Assembly (NCBI GenBank): GCA_021831005.1
Contig: JAKBNO010000067.1
Coordinates: 1-12,734 of the forward strand
DNA length: 12,734 nt
Source of the DNA: Thermoplasmata archaeon
GTDB lineage: Archaea > Thermoplasmatota > Thermoplasmata > Thermoplasmatales > GCA-001856825
Direction of reading: 5' to 3'
Shown: piece after piece, positions 1 through 8,856 of the stretch
How positions within the stretch are numbered: position 1 is the first letter of the stretch
How the letters are laid out: each line of letters starts with the position of its first letter
The notes under the pieces: model-generated
Seen by the model: only the letters and a program-made list of their open reading frames with translations
The model's database searches: none
What the model was told of the DNA's origin: nothing
Translations under genes and position numbers: made by a program

Positions 1-1
1 A

Positions 2-682
2 CAACCGGATGAACATAAGAGGAACTTCCTGAAGATAATGGGAGTTCTGGTAATAGGGGCGGGAATGATCGGAACACTGAGGAGTGTTGTGCAGTATGTC
101 GTACCAACGGTAACGGGAGGTGAAACATCATTTCCAGTCCTCACCTTAGTCTTGCCAAGCGGGAGTTCAGTTCACACTTCGGATTTGACGGTGAACGATC
201 CCGCCGTAGTCACCTTCAATTATCCTCTGCAGAATGAACCCAACTTTCTCCTAAGATTAGGTGATTCCAGCAACAACGATGTGAAGATATCTCCAGTCAC
301 CGTTCCTATTCCGGCTACTGGAGGCTCATTCCAGTCGCCTGGGGGAGTAGGACCATACGGATCAGTCGTATCCGCATCTGGGATATGCCAGCATCTAGGC
401 TGCGTGCCTCCTGAACTCAGGTTCTATCCCCCAACTTCATCGACTTTTCCGGGAAAAATTCACTGCAGCTGCCACGGCAGCTCTTATGATCCATATACTG
501 GTTTCAGTGTTACAGCCGGACCAACGAAGGCACCACTACCAAGCATCACCCTATCGTACGATTCTTCAACGGACACTTACGCGGCGACTATGATGGTTGG
601 ACCTACCATATACGGGCACTCTTCAGATCTTACAGGTGGCAACTCAATCACAACCAGCGGAACGGTTGTGACTACAACATGA
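2..682 (+). CDS. Rieske [2Fe-2S] iron-sulfur protein, 5' end missing
   Basis: This is a membrane-anchored, exported Rieske protein, probably the electron-accepting subunit of a cytochrome bc1-like quinol oxidase (archaeal SoxL type). The reading frame is open from base 2, so the gene begins upstream; an ATG at 38 is internal. Just before it the frame reads DEHKRNFLKI followed by a hydrophobic stretch (VLVIGAGMIG). This resembles a Tat signal-anchor with Lys-Arg in place of the twin Arg. Cluster box 1, CQHLGC (385-402), and box 2, CSCHGS (464-481), supply the Cys and His ligands plus the two Cys of the stabilising disulfide. Box 2 is followed by SYDPYTG, as in the family. The Ser/Thr/Gly-rich C-terminus fits an acidic exterior. 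The stop overlaps a possible cytochrome b start (ATGA, 679-682), so the two are co-transcribed. The family call is firm; which Sox paralogue it is remains open. Confidence 0.93.
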   Translation, partial: QPDEHKRNFLKIMGVLVIGAGMIGTLRSVVQYVVPTVTGGETSFPVLTLVLPSGSSVHTSDLTVNDPAVVTFNYPLQNEPNFLLRLGDSSNNDVKISPVTVPIPATGGSFQSPGGVGPYGSVVSASGICQHLGCVPPELRFYPPTSSTFPGKIHCSCHGSSYDPYTGFSVTAGPTKAPLPSITLSYDSSTDTYAATMMVGPTIYGHSSDLTGGNSITTSGTVVTTT

Positions 683-684
683 AA

Positions 685-690
685 GGTGAT
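685..690 (+). promoter_or_regulatory. Ribosome binding site for cytochrome b
   Basis: GGTGAT is the exact complement of AUCACC in the 3' tail of the 16S rRNA encoded at 4151-4156. It lies three bases before ATG 694 and decides that start over ATG 679. An internal operon gene would be expected to need such a site, unlike the leaderless first genes here. Confidence 0.6.
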
Positions 691-693
691 CAA

Positions 694-2295
694 ATGGGCA
701 ACAAAAGTCTGTTAGAAAAAGTGATGAACGAACCACAACCCATTCCAAGAAGAGTTCCAGATTACATGAGGAAGAAGGGGGGAATCTGGTTCTGGACCGG
801 TGCAATGATAATGATAGCCTTCTTTTATGAAGCACTCACAGGGCTCCTGATATACTTCTATTACCAACCCTCCAATGCATATGCAAGCACCGAGGCATTG
901 CTTAAGGTTCCTTACGGTGGCTTGATCCTGAGTACCCACCTCTACGGTGCGTACATAATGATTGCCCTTGTGTATATCCACCTGCTCAGGAATATGTTTG
1001 TGGGCGCATACAAGAAACCGAGGGAGATGCAGTGGTTGAGCGGGATATTGCTGCTAGTCCTCACAGTAGCTGTAGCCTATTTCGGTTACTCCATGACAGG
1101 CGACGTCCTATCTGCCGATGCAACTGATGTAGGAAGAGGAATTGCAAACGGATTTCCGTTCATTGGGAAATATCTTTCCTTGATAGTTCTTGGAACCGGA
1201 ACAGATTTGTCTCTGTTCACCAGACTGGAGGGATGGCACATTGTGCTCGCTGCGGGGATAATGCTGATCTTTGCAATGCACTTTTTCCTCGCTGAATACA
1301 ACACGATAATGCCCCATCCGAAGGATGTCAATTATAAGGTCCCTGCAATAGACAAAGATGATGGAATGTACAAGCCATGGTACCCCCACAACTTGATCTA
1401 CATGATCCAAGTGACACTGTTCACGCTTGCACTCATATTCATAATCCCTTCCGTCATCGCACTTCTGCCGAATGTACCACCGCTCTTCTCACCTTTCCCG
1501 TCAGTATCCGTCTCCAGTCCACTAGCATCTTCAATACCACCGTATCCACCATGGTTCCTTTTATTTGTTTACAAGGAACTTGACTTCGGGATATCGTCAA
1601 CGCTTGGACCGTTCTGGGCTGTGGTCCTATTCACAGGAATGCCTCTGATTTATCTCCTAGCAATCCCCTACTTTGAAAGATCCCAAACACTGAAGATCCG
1701 TCCGCGACATCTGATTGTTTCAACTGGAATAATTGGAGTGTTCTATCTGATCGGACTTTCAGCATGGGGGGCACTCCAACCAGGTATTCCGGTGAGCAAC
1801 ATCGAGGGCTTATTGTTCTTCGTTGTCCCATTGGTAATAATCATTCCGCTTGTGTACCGATTAGCTGTTTACGTGGATTCAGGAAAATCAAAACTCGGAG
1901 ACAGAGTCTGGAAAATATATGCAATCACTCCATTCATAGCTTTCATAGCCATCATGAGCGGAATTGCGCTGTACGCTACTCTGCAAAATCCAGATTTCTA
2001 TTATCTAACGGCGTTGATATTCCTTCTCGTGGTACTGGCGATCTCGACACTTACGGCATACGGTCTGATATACGGATTGAAATTCGATCCCGTTCAGAAA
2101 AAGATGTCGAGCAAAGGCCATGTAGTGTTTGGCAGCTTGTTCGGTATAAGCGCAATTGCAATCTTGTCAGTGATATCTGTCTTCCAAACAACCCCCCAAA
2201 TAGCTCAAGCCTTGTATGGAGTAGGATTGGGTCTTATCTTTCTGACAGGTTCAGCTACACTGAAACTGTATCGTTCCCTCGCGTTCAGTGAATGA
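694..2295 (+). CDS. Cytochrome b (b-type haem quinol oxidase subunit, SoxN/SoxC-like)
   Basis: Integral membrane partner of the Rieske protein, carrying two b haems and the quinol site. The 533-residue protein has about 12 predicted helices, against 8 in classical cytochrome b, so roughly 130 C-terminal residues with about four helices are extra. The haem ligands are clear: His82 and His96 (THLYG...YIHLL) and His182 and His196 (GWHIV...AMHFF), both pairs spaced H-x13-H as in bc1 complexes. The Qo motif PEWY is replaced by PPWF at about 285-288. I chose ATG 694 because GGTGAT at 685-690 matches the 16S tail (AUCACC) at good spacing. An ATG at 679 would overlap the Rieske stop and add five residues. 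A T-rich terminator follows. The paralogue is uncertain; the family is not. Confidence 0.92.
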   Translation: MGNKSLLEKVMNEPQPIPRRVPDYMRKKGGIWFWTGAMIMIAFFYEALTGLLIYFYYQPSNAYASTEALLKVPYGGLILSTHLYGAYIMIALVYIHLLRNMFVGAYKKPREMQWLSGILLLVLTVAVAYFGYSMTGDVLSADATDVGRGIANGFPFIGKYLSLIVLGTGTDLSLFTRLEGWHIVLAAGIMLIFAMHFFLAEYNTIMPHPKDVNYKVPAIDKDDGMYKPWYPHNLIYMIQVTLFTLALIFIIPSVIALLPNVPPLFSPFPSVSVSSPLASSIPPYPPWFLLFVYKELDFGISSTLGPFWAVVLFTGMPLIYLLAIPYFERSQTLKIRPRHLIVSTGIIGVFYLIGLSAWGALQPGIPVSNIEGLLFFVVPLVIIIPLVYRLAVYVDSGKSKLGDRVWKIYAITPFIAFIAIMSGIALYATLQNPDFYYLTALIFLLVVLAISTLTAYGLIYGLKFDPVQKKMSSKGHVVFGSLFGISAIAILSVISVFQTTPQIAQALYGVGLGLIFLTGSATLKLYRSLAFSE

Positions 2296-2318
2296 GAAGG
2301 CCCATAGGACCAATTTGA

Positions 2319-2334
2319 TTTTTCTTTTTTTTTT
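2319..2334 (+). terminator. T-rich terminator after the Rieske-cytochrome b operon
   Basis: Twenty-odd bases past the cytochrome b stop, the coding strand carries five T, one C, then ten T. Archaeal RNA polymerase terminates on such oligo-T tracts without needing a hairpin. It separates the respiratory operon from the rRNA promoter about 160 bases further on. Confidence 0.65.
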
Positions 2335-2494
2335 CTGATTATTTCTGAACATATTCCACTATTTTGAAGATCATGGAATGACGCTAGTCCCTTCGACCAA
2401 GTGAAGCTGATGCACGTTCCAACGAAACGTACTAATCCAAATTTTGTTGAATTAAGCAGAGTGAAATTTTCGAGCAAAAAAACGTAACCAGAAA

Positions 2495-2503
2495 GCTAAT
2501 ATA
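2495..2503 (+). promoter_or_regulatory. Probable TATA box of the 16S rRNA transcription unit
   Basis: GCTAATATA is preceded by a purine-rich GAAA that could act as the TFB recognition element. A start about 25-27 bases downstream would fall near 2525-2530, giving a leader of about 160 nt before mature 16S and enclosing both leader hairpins and the processing stem. A second TATA-like stretch (CTATATATTT, 2658-2667) lies too close to the mature 5' end and inside the processing loop, so it is less likely. Confidence 0.5.
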
Positions 2504-2533
2504 GCGTGTTGACTTTACTGTCTTTTGCCGTTA

Positions 2534-2569
2534 CATGCGACAGGCTAGATAGTCCTTTTGGACAGCATG
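2534..2569 (+). other. Leader hairpin in the 16S precursor
   Basis: CATGC (2534-2538) can pair with GCATG (2565-2569). Inside it, GTCC (2552-2555) pairs with GGAC (2560-2563) around a TTTT loop. It lies near the predicted 5' end of the precursor, upstream of the processing stem. Its role is unknown. Confidence 0.4.
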
Positions 2570-2602
2570 AAAGTCTGGTTCCTGAGCGGCGAAATGAATG
2601 AG

Positions 2603-2625
2603 GATTCGAGTACCATTTTCGAATC
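2603..2625 (+). other. Second leader hairpin, perfect 7-bp stem
   Basis: GATTCGA (2603-2609) is the exact reverse complement of TCGAATC (2619-2625), with a nine-base loop. It sits three bases before the 5' arm of the 16S processing stem and could stack on it. Function is inferred from position only. Confidence 0.45.
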
Positions 2626-2628
2626 TGA

Positions 2629-2641
2629 GATGGGAAGAGAT
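2629..2641 (+). other. 5' arm of the 16S processing stem
   Basis: GATGGGAAGAGAT is a perfect 13-base reverse complement of 4175-4187, on the far side of the 16S gene. Such stems bring the two ends of pre-16S together for excision by the archaeal splicing endonuclease. I could not draw a clean bulge-helix-bulge, although TTCC at 2648-2651 can also pair with GGAA at 4167-4170 or 4171-4174, just inside the stem. Confidence 0.75.
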
Positions 2642-2687
2642 AGTCCATTCCGCAATCCTATATATTTCAAGGTAGAATCAATCAGAA

Positions 2688-4160
<1,473 letters not shown>

Positions 4161-4174
4161 AAGCTTGGAAGGAA

Positions 4175-4187
4175 ATCTCTTCCCATC
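4175..4187 (+). other. 3' arm of the 16S processing stem
   Basis: ATCTCTTCCCATC pairs without mismatch with 2629-2641. It starts 14 bases after the mature 16S 3' end, so cleavage here would leave a short tail for trimming. Confidence 0.75.
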
Positions 4188-4194
4188 ACCGTTC

Positions 4195-4201
4195 TTTTTT
4201 T
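4195..4201 (+). terminator. Oligo-T terminator of the 16S unit
   Basis: Seven consecutive T follow the 3' processing arm by seven bases. With no rRNA or tRNA beyond, this is the natural end of the transcript. Confidence 0.6.
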
Positions 4202-4240
4202 GGTTTAGTAAATAATCCAATGAATTTAGCGTCAAAGCTC

Positions 4241-4250
4241 TAAATAAAAA
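4241..4250 (+). promoter_or_regulatory. TATA box for the small membrane-anchored protein
   Basis: TAAATAAAAA is centred about 27 bases before the TTG at 4273, the spacing expected for a leaderless transcript. It supports that start and shows the locus was built as a gene even if the reading frame is now broken. Confidence 0.45.
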
Positions 4251-4272
4251 TTCTGCCCTAATCTATCCCGTA

Positions 4273-4741
4273 TTGAACAACGATTCTCTTCTCAAAGTGA
4301 CTAGAGACTTTGGCATACGCAATGAGATGGATTGGATCGCTGCAATAGTTCTTAAACGAAAGACCTTAAATCTTTTTCATGAATTCTCAGCCACGATCGA
4401 ACTTTCGAACATTCCCCCGAACAAACCACGGCACTACCGTAAGAGAAGTAGCCGGCGCATCGCAGTATTGGTAATGGCGGTTATAATCGTGACTGCGGTG
4501 GGGTTTGTCTTACACTTCTGGACATAGGGACCCAAATTCGTCTACAATCTCTCTCCCTGTCTTTTCCAAAATAGTATGGGACAGCGGTGAGACCAGGGGA
4601 ACGAACATGTCTGTTCCGCTACCTACTCATGGCACCGCTCAGAGCAAAGATTCGTATTTGATATTCATCAGTATGCTAACGCCAAGAATCACCGAAGTGG
4701 ATATTACATCCGCAACAGTGATAGCGTACAACCCTGCCTAG
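4273..4741 (+). pseudogene. Membrane-anchored hypothetical protein, apparent frameshift
   Basis: I do not recognise a family. The first frame (TTG 4273 to TAG 4527, 84 residues) has a soluble N-terminus, a strongly basic patch (HYRKRSSRR) and one membrane helix (IAVLVMAVIIVTAVGF), then stops. The adjacent frame is open from 4493 to a TAG at 4741 and encodes about 70 more residues of Ser/Thr-rich polar sequence (for example LPVFSKIVWDSGETRG), of the kind seen outside the membrane. Joined by a one-base change around the GGGG run at 4500-4503, they make a protein of about 155 residues: cytoplasmic head, one anchor, outer domain. The joint must lie between 4493 and 4527. It may be a real mutation, a sequencing error or, less likely, programmed frameshifting. 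The promoter-to-start distance supports the TTG. Confidence 0.45.
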
Positions 4742-4854
4742 TTTTTCTAAACAGAATTGAGATACAGCGATGAGAATGAAATCGTAAAGAGCGAACACGT
4801 TTGTGCTCACCTAAAACGACTTACCAAAAGGTCAAGGTTTCTAAACTGAGAAAA

Positions 4855-4862
4855 GCATTTTA
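4855..4862 (+). promoter_or_regulatory. Probable TATA box of the gapdh-radA operon
   Basis: GCATTTTA, with GAAAA just upstream as a possible TFB element, is centred about 34 bases before ATG 4893. A start 25-27 bases downstream would leave a leader of only a few bases. Confidence 0.4.
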
Positions 4863-4892
4863 ACGAAAGCACGATTAACAAAATGGTGCACT

Positions 4893-5912
4893 ATGTTAAA
4901 GGTTGGAATTAATGCCTATGGAACTATTGGAAAGCGAGTGGCAGACGCAATCACCAAGCAGGACGACATGGAGGTCGTCGGAGTTGTAAAGGCACACCCT
5001 AACTACATGTCATACGTTGCGAACAAGAGGTTCAAACTCTTCGTTCCCGACAACAGTGCATTGAAATCTTTTGAGAATACAGGAATCAAGGTTGAGGGGA
5101 CCTTGGAGAATCTGCTGGACGATTCAGAATTGATAGTAGATTCAACTCCAGAGGGGCTTGGAGAAGAGTACAAGAAGATCTATGAAAAGAAGAAGAAAAA
5201 AGCGATATTCCAGGGGGGGGAAGATCACGAATTAACGAACCTTTCATTCAATGCCTATGCGAACTACAAGGAGGCTTGGGGAAAGGATTTCGTGCGGGTA
5301 GTTTCCTGCAATACCACTGGCTTGATCAGGACGCTTAACCCCCTGACCGAATTTGGAAAGATTAAGGTTAGAGCAAATCTGGTAAGGAGGGCCACAGATC
5401 CTGATGACTACAGCAAAGGCCCAATAAACTCAATCGTACCAGAACTGAAGATACCTTCCCATCACGGTCCCGATGTTGCATCCGTCATCAAAGGGTTGGA
5501 CATTCAGACAATGGCCGTCAAAGTACCCACGACGCTTATGCATCTTCATTTCGTGAATGTAACATTCCCGAGCGAACCGAAGGTAGAGGACATAATCGGC
5601 AAATGGAAGGAGTACAGGAGAATTGCGTTTGTATCGGGAAAGGACGGTGTTAAGAGCACTTCCCAGCTTATGGACATCGGAAGGGAATCGGGCAGGGAAA
5701 GGTCAGATCTGTTCGAGATAATGTTGTGGAAAGATTCCGTGAGTGTTAAAGGGAATGAACTTTTCTACTATCAGGCGGTGCATCAGGAAAGCGATGTGGT
5801 ACCAGAGAACATAGACGCAATTAGGTCAATGTTCCAGCTGAAAGATAGGCAAGATTCAATAGATAAAACTGATAAGACATTAAGAATTGGAGAGCTTGTT
5901 TATGGCAGATAA
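4893..5912 (+). CDS. gap: Glyceraldehyde-3-phosphate dehydrogenase, archaeal type II (phosphorylating)
   Basis: Cytoplasmic enzyme interconverting glyceraldehyde-3-phosphate and 1,3-bisphosphoglycerate with NAD(P). In Thermoplasmatales sugar breakdown largely bypasses this step through a non-phosphorylating Entner-Doudoroff route, so the enzyme probably serves gluconeogenesis; that is inference from the group. The 339-residue length is typical. The Rossmann motif GINAYGTIGKRV spans residues 5-16, DSTPEGLG is at about 83-90, the catalytic Cys139 lies in SCNTTGLIRTL, and HHGPDV follows in the catalytic domain. An eight-G run (5213-5220) is kept in frame within the expected FQGGED. An ATG at 4883 is out of frame. 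The stop overlaps radA by 11 bases, so the two form an operon. Confidence 0.96.
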   Translation: MLKVGINAYGTIGKRVADAITKQDDMEVVGVVKAHPNYMSYVANKRFKLFVPDNSALKSFENTGIKVEGTLENLLDDSELIVDSTPEGLGEEYKKIYEKKKKKAIFQGGEDHELTNLSFNAYANYKEAWGKDFVRVVSCNTTGLIRTLNPLTEFGKIKVRANLVRRATDPDDYSKGPINSIVPELKIPSHHGPDVASVIKGLDIQTMAVKVPTTLMHLHFVNVTFPSEPKVEDIIGKWKEYRRIAFVSGKDGVKSTSQLMDIGRESGRERSDLFEIMLWKDSVSVKGNELFYYQAVHQESDVVPENIDAIRSMFQLKDRQDSIDKTDKTLRIGELVYGR

Positions 5913-6864
5913 AGCGAAGAAGGTCAAGGAAATTGAAGATTTGACTGGTGTCGGAGAATCGATAGCTGAGAAGCTAAGAGAATCCGGTTATTCGGATATT
6001 ATGAGTCTGGCAGTGGCTTCGCCGAGGGATGTGGCGGATGCAACCGATATCGGTGAGAATATCGCAGCCAAAATCATAATGTCAGCAAGAAAAGCAGCGG
6101 ACATAGGAAACTTCGAATCTGGAGACGTCCTTCTTGAAAGGAGGAAGGAGATAAAGAAACTAACAACAGGCTCAAAATCTCTGGACGATCTTCTTGGAGG
6201 AGGTCTGGAAACTGCTGCCATTACTGAGTTCTTTGGAGAATACGCATCTGGGAAGACACAGATCATGCATCAGCTTGCGGTGAATACTACCCTTCCACTG
6301 GAGAAGAACGGACTTGCGGGAGAGGTCCTCTTTATTGATACAGAAAATACGTTCAGGCCGGAAAGGATAGTGCAAATGGCTAAACACATAGAACTCGATC
6401 CCGTGGAAGTTTTGAAGAAAATTCACGTCGCAAGGGCATACAATTCGAGTCATCAGATATTGCTGGTTGAGAAGGCGTACGAACTTACAGGAAAGTTTCC
6501 CGTCAGATTGCTCATCGTTGATTCCCTGACTGCGCACTTCAGGGCAGAATATACTGGGAGAGGTACACTCGCAGAGAGACAACAGCTTCTCAACAAGCAT
6601 CTTCACGATCTACTGAGATTCGGTGACATCTACAATTCGGCAGTGGCAGTGACAAATCAGGTAGCGGCAAGACCAGATGTGTTCTTCGGAGACCCAACTC
6701 AATCAGTCGGAGGCAACATAGTTGGCCACGCCAGTACCTACAGAATATACCTTAGGAAGTCAAAGGGTGGAAAGAGAATCGCGAGATTGATTGACTCACC
6801 GCATCTACCCGAAGGAGAAGCGGTAGTGATGGTGTCAGAGAACGGAATCTCTGACAGCATTTAG
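5902..6864 (+). CDS. radA: DNA repair and recombination protein RadA
   Basis: Archaeal RecA/Rad51-family recombinase that forms ATP-dependent filaments on single-stranded DNA and catalyses strand exchange. The 320 residues comprise an N-terminal helix-hairpin-helix domain (about 10-70, with DLTGVGES and ATDIGENIA) and the ATPase core. Walker A is GEYASGKT (112-119) and Walker B LLIVDS (203-208). Conserved TNQVAARPD (251-259), GGNIVGHAST (270-279) and DSPHLPEGEA (298-307) complete the signature. The length matches the family. ATG 5902 lies inside the end of gap (11-base overlap), preceded by GGAG at 5889-5892. An in-frame TTG at 5887 is less likely because the family usually begins close to the HhH domain. 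It ends 22 bases from the convergent DP1 gene. Confidence 0.97.
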   Translation: MADKAKKVKEIEDLTGVGESIAEKLRESGYSDIMSLAVASPRDVADATDIGENIAAKIIMSARKAADIGNFESGDVLLERRKEIKKLTTGSKSLDDLLGGGLETAAITEFFGEYASGKTQIMHQLAVNTTLPLEKNGLAGEVLFIDTENTFRPERIVQMAKHIELDPVEVLKKIHVARAYNSSHQILLVEKAYELTGKFPVRLLIVDSLTAHFRAEYTGRGTLAERQQLLNKHLHDLLRFGDIYNSAVAVTNQVAARPDVFFGDPTQSVGGNIVGHASTYRIYLRKSKGGKRIARLIDSPHLPEGEAVVMVSENGISDSI

Positions 6865-6886
6865 TCAGCAAATATTCGACTGAGCT

Positions 6887-8212
6887 TCAGAACTTCACCG
6901 CTTCAGATGATAAATCGTAAGTGCTTACAACGGTGCCAATCGCAGGCTTAGGATTGAAGTTCATCATCTTCTGGTAGTCCGTCTGTTCCTGGAATGTGGA
7001 TGCATTTATTGCTAGAATCCCCTTGTAGTTTGTGATTGAGTGACTGTGAACGTGTCCCGTTATGAAAACATCGGGAACCGGGTCTATGAGATAGTAATCA
7101 GATTTCAGCGGAATGAATGAAAGATTCTTTCCATATTCTGGTGCCAGGTGACCACGCTTCAGCATTTCAATCATAATCTTGTCGGTATCGTTCATGGTGG
7201 TTCCCGGAATTGCCTCCAGGAAGTCGAATATGGACGTCCCATGGTAGAGTAGAAAAATCCTCCCACCAATCTCAACCCAGACTGGATTTGAAAGAGACGT
7301 GACATTGGATGGGAAAAGTGCGTTTATCTCCTTTGGGAGAGGGTTCTGCGGTTCCATCGGGTATACAATGTCGTGGTTTCCAGGAATGATTATGACTCTC
7401 ACGTTGCTGTTGAATTTCGACATTAGTTCTGCCAATTTCTTGTACTGAAGATTGATGTCGTTAATTGCCAGGTCCTTCTCTTGATCTGGGTAGACGCCTA
7501 TGCCATCCACGAGGTCTCCGTTCATTACCACAAAAGAGATTCCCTGCGTGTTGACATAATCCATCATTTCCACGAAGTTATCTTCCAGGAAGTTCTTCGA
7601 GCCAACGTGAATGTCAGAGACCACCATGACTTTCAGATCGCTCCCTCCAATCCTTGGCTCTTTCGAGACTTCAGGGCGATAAACGCTTTCAGCGAAAATA
7701 GCTGTACCATCCCTGCTGAATTGGCCTGATACACCTATGACTTCATCCTTGATTATGATGTCCTTGTACGTTCTCGGGAGTATGACTTTGATTGAGCTGG
7801 AATCATCTTCGATCTCCACAATGCCGTACCCTTTCTTTGATTCGTTGAAATCAGCCACCATACCGGACACAAAGACCGTCCCTCCGTCCCTTCTTAGTTT
7901 GGAGACGGGAGAAAAGACGTGGGTCTTGCTTCTCTGGTTCAGTTTTGCATGCAGAAACGAGTACCTGCTCTTGAAGAGGTCCACGAAGCTCTGGCTTATG
8001 CCAGGATATCCGTCAAGATGAAACTCCTTTACCAGGGAAAATTCGTTGATTCGCGGAAGGCTCGATACAGCAAATATCGGAGATGAGAAATCCATTTTTT
8101 TTTCGTTCTTGAGTACGTATTCCAACCCCCCTCTTTTCTCAATTTCCTCTATAGCCTTCTCCTCTATAAGACACCCCCTCTCTAGAAAAAATTTTTCGAT
8201 GTCTTCATTCAT
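6887..8212 (-). CDS. polB: DNA polymerase D (Pol II) small subunit DP1
   Basis: Proofreading 3'-5' exonuclease subunit of the archaeal D-family replicative polymerase, partner of large subunit DP2 (not in this window). From the ATG at 8212 it has 441 residues, slightly short for the family. An OB-fold lies at about 112-180 (FVSGMVADF...VEIEDDSSSIKVILP). The calcineurin-like phosphoesterase domain follows, with metal ligands in SDIH (199-202), NGDLVD (231-236), GNHD (278-281), YHG (323-325) and GHVHSH (386-391). All active-site motifs look intact. The frame stays open up to 8302, but a TATA box at 8233-8240 is centred about 24 bases before ATG 8212, supporting the shorter leaderless start. A nine-A run (8095-8103) early in the coding strand could be slippery. 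The N-terminal domain is poorly conserved in the family. Confidence 0.95.
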   Translation of the reverse strand: MNEDIEKFFLERGCLIEEKAIEEIEKRGGLEYVLKNEKKMDFSSPIFAVSSLPRINEFSLVKEFHLDGYPGISQSFVDLFKSRYSFLHAKLNQRSKTHVFSPVSKLRRDGGTVFVSGMVADFNESKKGYGIVEIEDDSSSIKVILPRTYKDIIIKDEVIGVSGQFSRDGTAIFAESVYRPEVSKEPRIGGSDLKVMVVSDIHVGSKNFLEDNFVEMMDYVNTQGISFVVMNGDLVDGIGVYPDQEKDLAINDINLQYKKLAELMSKFNSNVRVIIIPGNHDIVYPMEPQNPLPKEINALFPSNVTSLSNPVWVEIGGRIFLLYHGTSIFDFLEAIPGTTMNDTDKIMIEMLKRGHLAPEYGKNLSFIPLKSDYYLIDPVPDVFITGHVHSHSITNYKGILAINASTFQEQTDYQKMMNFNPKPAIGTVVSTYDLSSEAVKF

Positions 8213-8232
8213 TAAGGTGCTAACAACGCGTC

Positions 8233-8240
8233 GATAAAAA
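8233..8240 (-). promoter_or_regulatory. TATA box for DP1
   Basis: On the minus strand this reads TTTTTATC, centred about 24 bases before the DP1 ATG at 8212. It fits leaderless initiation and rules against the longer open frame starting at 8302, which would lie upstream of this promoter. Confidence 0.55.
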
Positions 8241-8275
8241 CGTTTACTCAAGCAGAGTCTGACTTCTGTTCGTAG

Positions 8276-8285
8276 AATATAAAAA
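8276..8285 (+). promoter_or_regulatory. TATA box for the DUF99 gene
   Basis: AATATAAAAA is centred about 30 bases before ATG 8311. It stands back to back with the DP1 TATA box, so the 98 bases between the two start codons form a divergent promoter. Confidence 0.5.
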
Positions 8286-8310
8286 CTCTTATAACAATAC
8301 AAATTCGTTA

Positions 8311-8856
8311 ATGGTGGACCAGAACTCGCTCTTCAATAAAGACACCAGAATAATGGCGTTCGATGATTCCCCATTTTCAAGGAGAGACAAGCACACCAGC
8401 ATAGTAGGTGTAATCATGAGGAAGGACCTCTACATTGAATCCCTTATAACGAAGAGAATTGAGGTAGATGGCACCGATGCGACCGAGAAAATATTGGATG
8501 CAATCAGGGAAAAGGGATCTGGTGTCAGAGTGATAATGACTCAGGGGATCACGCTGGGAGGTTTCAATGTCTTGGATGTCAAAGAGCTGTTCAGGGAAAC
8601 CGGTATTCCCATAATCAATGTGGTTGACCACGAACCTAACATGAAAGCAATCAAAGATGCTCTCAAGAAGTATTTTGAAGACTGGGAATCGAGGTATTCT
8701 AAGCTTACGGAAGACTTCTACAGGTTCGGCCCGATATTCGTGCAGGCAACAGGAATGGATTCCAAAGTTGCCGATAAATTCATAAAACAAATCACGGTAA
8801 AGGGTAACATTCCTGAACCTCTCCGCATAGCAGATATGATAGCAGGTGCACTCTAG
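8311..8856 (+). CDS. DUF99 / endonuclease dU family protein
   Basis: The 181-residue protein matches the archaeal DUF99 family, which has an endonuclease V-like fold; some members are annotated as endonuclease dU, cutting DNA near deaminated bases such as uracil. The activity of this member is inferred. Matching features are an acidic strand (IMAFDDSPFSR, 14-24), the TQGITLGGFNVLDV motif (77-90), GIPIINVVDHEPN (98-110) and the C-terminal GNIPEPLRIADMIAGA (165-180). The N-terminal Asp pair sits where endonuclease V has its first metal ligand. ATG 8311 is supported by the TATA box. It is divergent from DP1 and near radA, so a repair role is plausible from context. Its stop shares a CTAG with the stop of the convergent KH gene. 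Confidence 0.88.
   Translation: MVDQNSLFNKDTRIMAFDDSPFSRRDKHTSIVGVIMRKDLYIESLITKRIEVDGTDATEKILDAIREKGSGVRVIMTQGITLGGFNVLDVKELFRETGIPIINVVDHEPNMKAIKDALKKYFEDWESRYSKLTEDFYRFGPIFVQATGMDSKVADKFIKQITVKGNIPEPLRIADMIAGAL

Noticed and set aside
1764..2291. A 175-residue open frame on the plus strand within cytochrome b
   Set aside because: It is out of frame with a clear membrane protein, and its translation lacks any recognisable motif.
5213..5220. Eight-G run as a possible frameshift in GAPDH
   Set aside because: The reading frame gives the expected FQGGED sequence and continues normally into the catalytic Cys motif.
8213..8302. A 30-residue N-terminal extension of DP1 (start at 8302)
   Set aside because: It would cross the TATA box at 8233-8240 that fits leaderless initiation at 8212, and the extra residues resemble no DP1 sequence known to me.
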